The notes under the pieces: model-generated
Databases searched by the model: none
What the model was told of the DNA's origin: nothing
What the model saw: the letters and a program-made list of their open reading frames with translations, nothing else
Shown here: piece by piece, positions 42,259 to 42,536 of the stretch
How the letters are laid out: every line of letters starts with the position of its first letter
Position numbering within the stretch: position 1 is the stretch's first letter
Made by a program: the position numbers and the translations under genes
From: Acholeplasmataceae bacterium
Lineage (GTDB): Bacteria > Bacillota_I > Bacilli_A > Acholeplasmatales > Acholeplasmataceae
Assembly (NCBI GenBank): GCA_018399615.1
Contig: JAGYNT010000003.1
Coordinates: forward strand, 1 to 42,536
DNA: 42,536 bases
Reading direction: 5' to 3'

Positions 42259-42536
42259 GTTGGTGAATTGGCATCTTTTCAGCAATGAGACGATCGACAT
42301 CAAGGACAACGCCCTCATATCGGGGGAAAACGGATCGGGGAAATCCACGCTCTTAGATGCCATGCAGTTCATGCTCGTCGGCGGACGAGGCGGAACGAAG
42401 TTCAACGTCGCCGCCACCGACGACGCCAAGCGTACGCTTGAAGGCTACGTCCGTGGTCGGATCGGTGCCGAAAACAAGGAGTTTCTCAGAAACGGAGACG
42501 TCGTGTGCCATCTGGCACTCGAGTTCTTCGATGAGC
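42236..42536 (+). CDS. jetC: Wadjet SMC-like ATPase JetC, 3'-truncated by window edge
   Basis: Only the first 100 codons are present. They read MKKLTKIKLVNWHLFSNETIDI, ISGENGSGKSTLLDAMQFMLVGG and end near VCHLALEFFDE. GENGSGKST (residues 30-38) is the Walker A of an SMC/MukB-type ATPase, and KIKLVNWHLFSNE is the typical N-terminal strand of the JetC/SbcC-like group. JetC supplies the ATP-driven loop-extrusion motor of Wadjet. The ATG lies inside jetB behind GGAGGTGGGG. The ORF track does not list it because it runs off the window. jetD, the topoisomerase-VI-like nuclease, is expected further right. Confidence 0.88.
   Translation, partial: MKKLTKIKLVNWHLFSNETIDIKDNALISGENGSGKSTLLDAMQFMLVGGRGGTKFNVAATDDAKRTLEGYVRGRIGAENKEFLRNGDVVCHLALEFFDE

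Noticed and set aside
1-42536. CRISPR arrays, tRNA/rRNA genes, insertion sequences, prophage or attachment sites
   Set aside because: I looked for repeated spacers, tRNA-like cloverleaf ends, transposase motifs and flanking direct repeats and found none that I could support.

Overview
The window looks like chromosomal DNA from a low-branching Bacillota or Mycoplasmatota-type bacterium (Acholeplasma/Izemoplasma-like). This is inferred from RNase J as a core RNase, the rimP-nusA-rnpM-ylxQ-infB-rbfA order, a short IF-2, a SAM-I riboswitch in front of metK, and an otsA-otsB fusion. TGA is used as a stop codon (nusA, uvrC, fmt, jetA) and prfB (RF2) is present, so the standard code applies. I see no rRNA, tRNA, CRISPR array, insertion sequence or attachment site. 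Layout: (1) 1-6.4 kb holds gmk (5' cut by the window edge), rpoZ, uvrC, a frame-broken DEDDh exonuclease, and convergent rnjA, then a HAD phosphatase facing a frame-broken coaD. (2) 6.4-9.1 kb holds a small broken membrane-protein gene and a fused trehalose-6-P synthase/phosphatase. (3) 9.1-12.2 kb on the minus strand holds a Fur-family regulator translationally coupled to a large repeat-rich lipoprotein; both are riddled with frameshifts. (4) 12.3-16.7 kb is the rimP-nusA-rnpM-ylxQ-infB-rbfA translation/transcription operon, with a clear promoter and terminator. (5) 16.7-21.9 kb is priA-fmt-pgpA-like-membrane HD-GYP-like. (6) 21.9-24.8 kb is a SAM-riboswitch-controlled metK, then DUF3137-lemA. 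(7) 24.9-31.7 kb is secA-prfB-yitT-ctpA-like-recX as one tightly packed operon. (8) 31.7-34.0 kb is a minus-strand GH3 glycosidase. (9) 34.1-40.0 kb is a five-gene run: padR, HAAS-domain membrane protein, YtcJ-like amidohydrolase, MacB-like ABC exporter and DsbA/FrnE-like protein. It is headed by a promoter whose -10 box sits inside a perfect 9-bp-arm inverted repeat. (10) 40.2 kb to the right edge is a Wadjet (JetA-JetB-JetC...) plasmid-defence operon, cut inside jetC by the window end. The most consequential observation is that frame disruptions are not spread evenly. They occur in short dense patches (about 2.55-3.3, 6.2-6.7, 8.94-12.1, 38.2-38.6 and 40.59-40.66 kb), while long genes such as infB, priA, secA and uvrC have none. 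Inside the patches the catalytic and metal-binding motifs are still legible when frames are stitched together. The clearest indels are single-base changes in homopolymers, and one broken gene is normally essential (coaD). This fits local consensus-sequence error better than gene decay, so several 'pseudogenes' here are probably functional genes. The known defence system (Wadjet) and the Fur/repeat-lipoprotein pair are the most interesting accessory loci.
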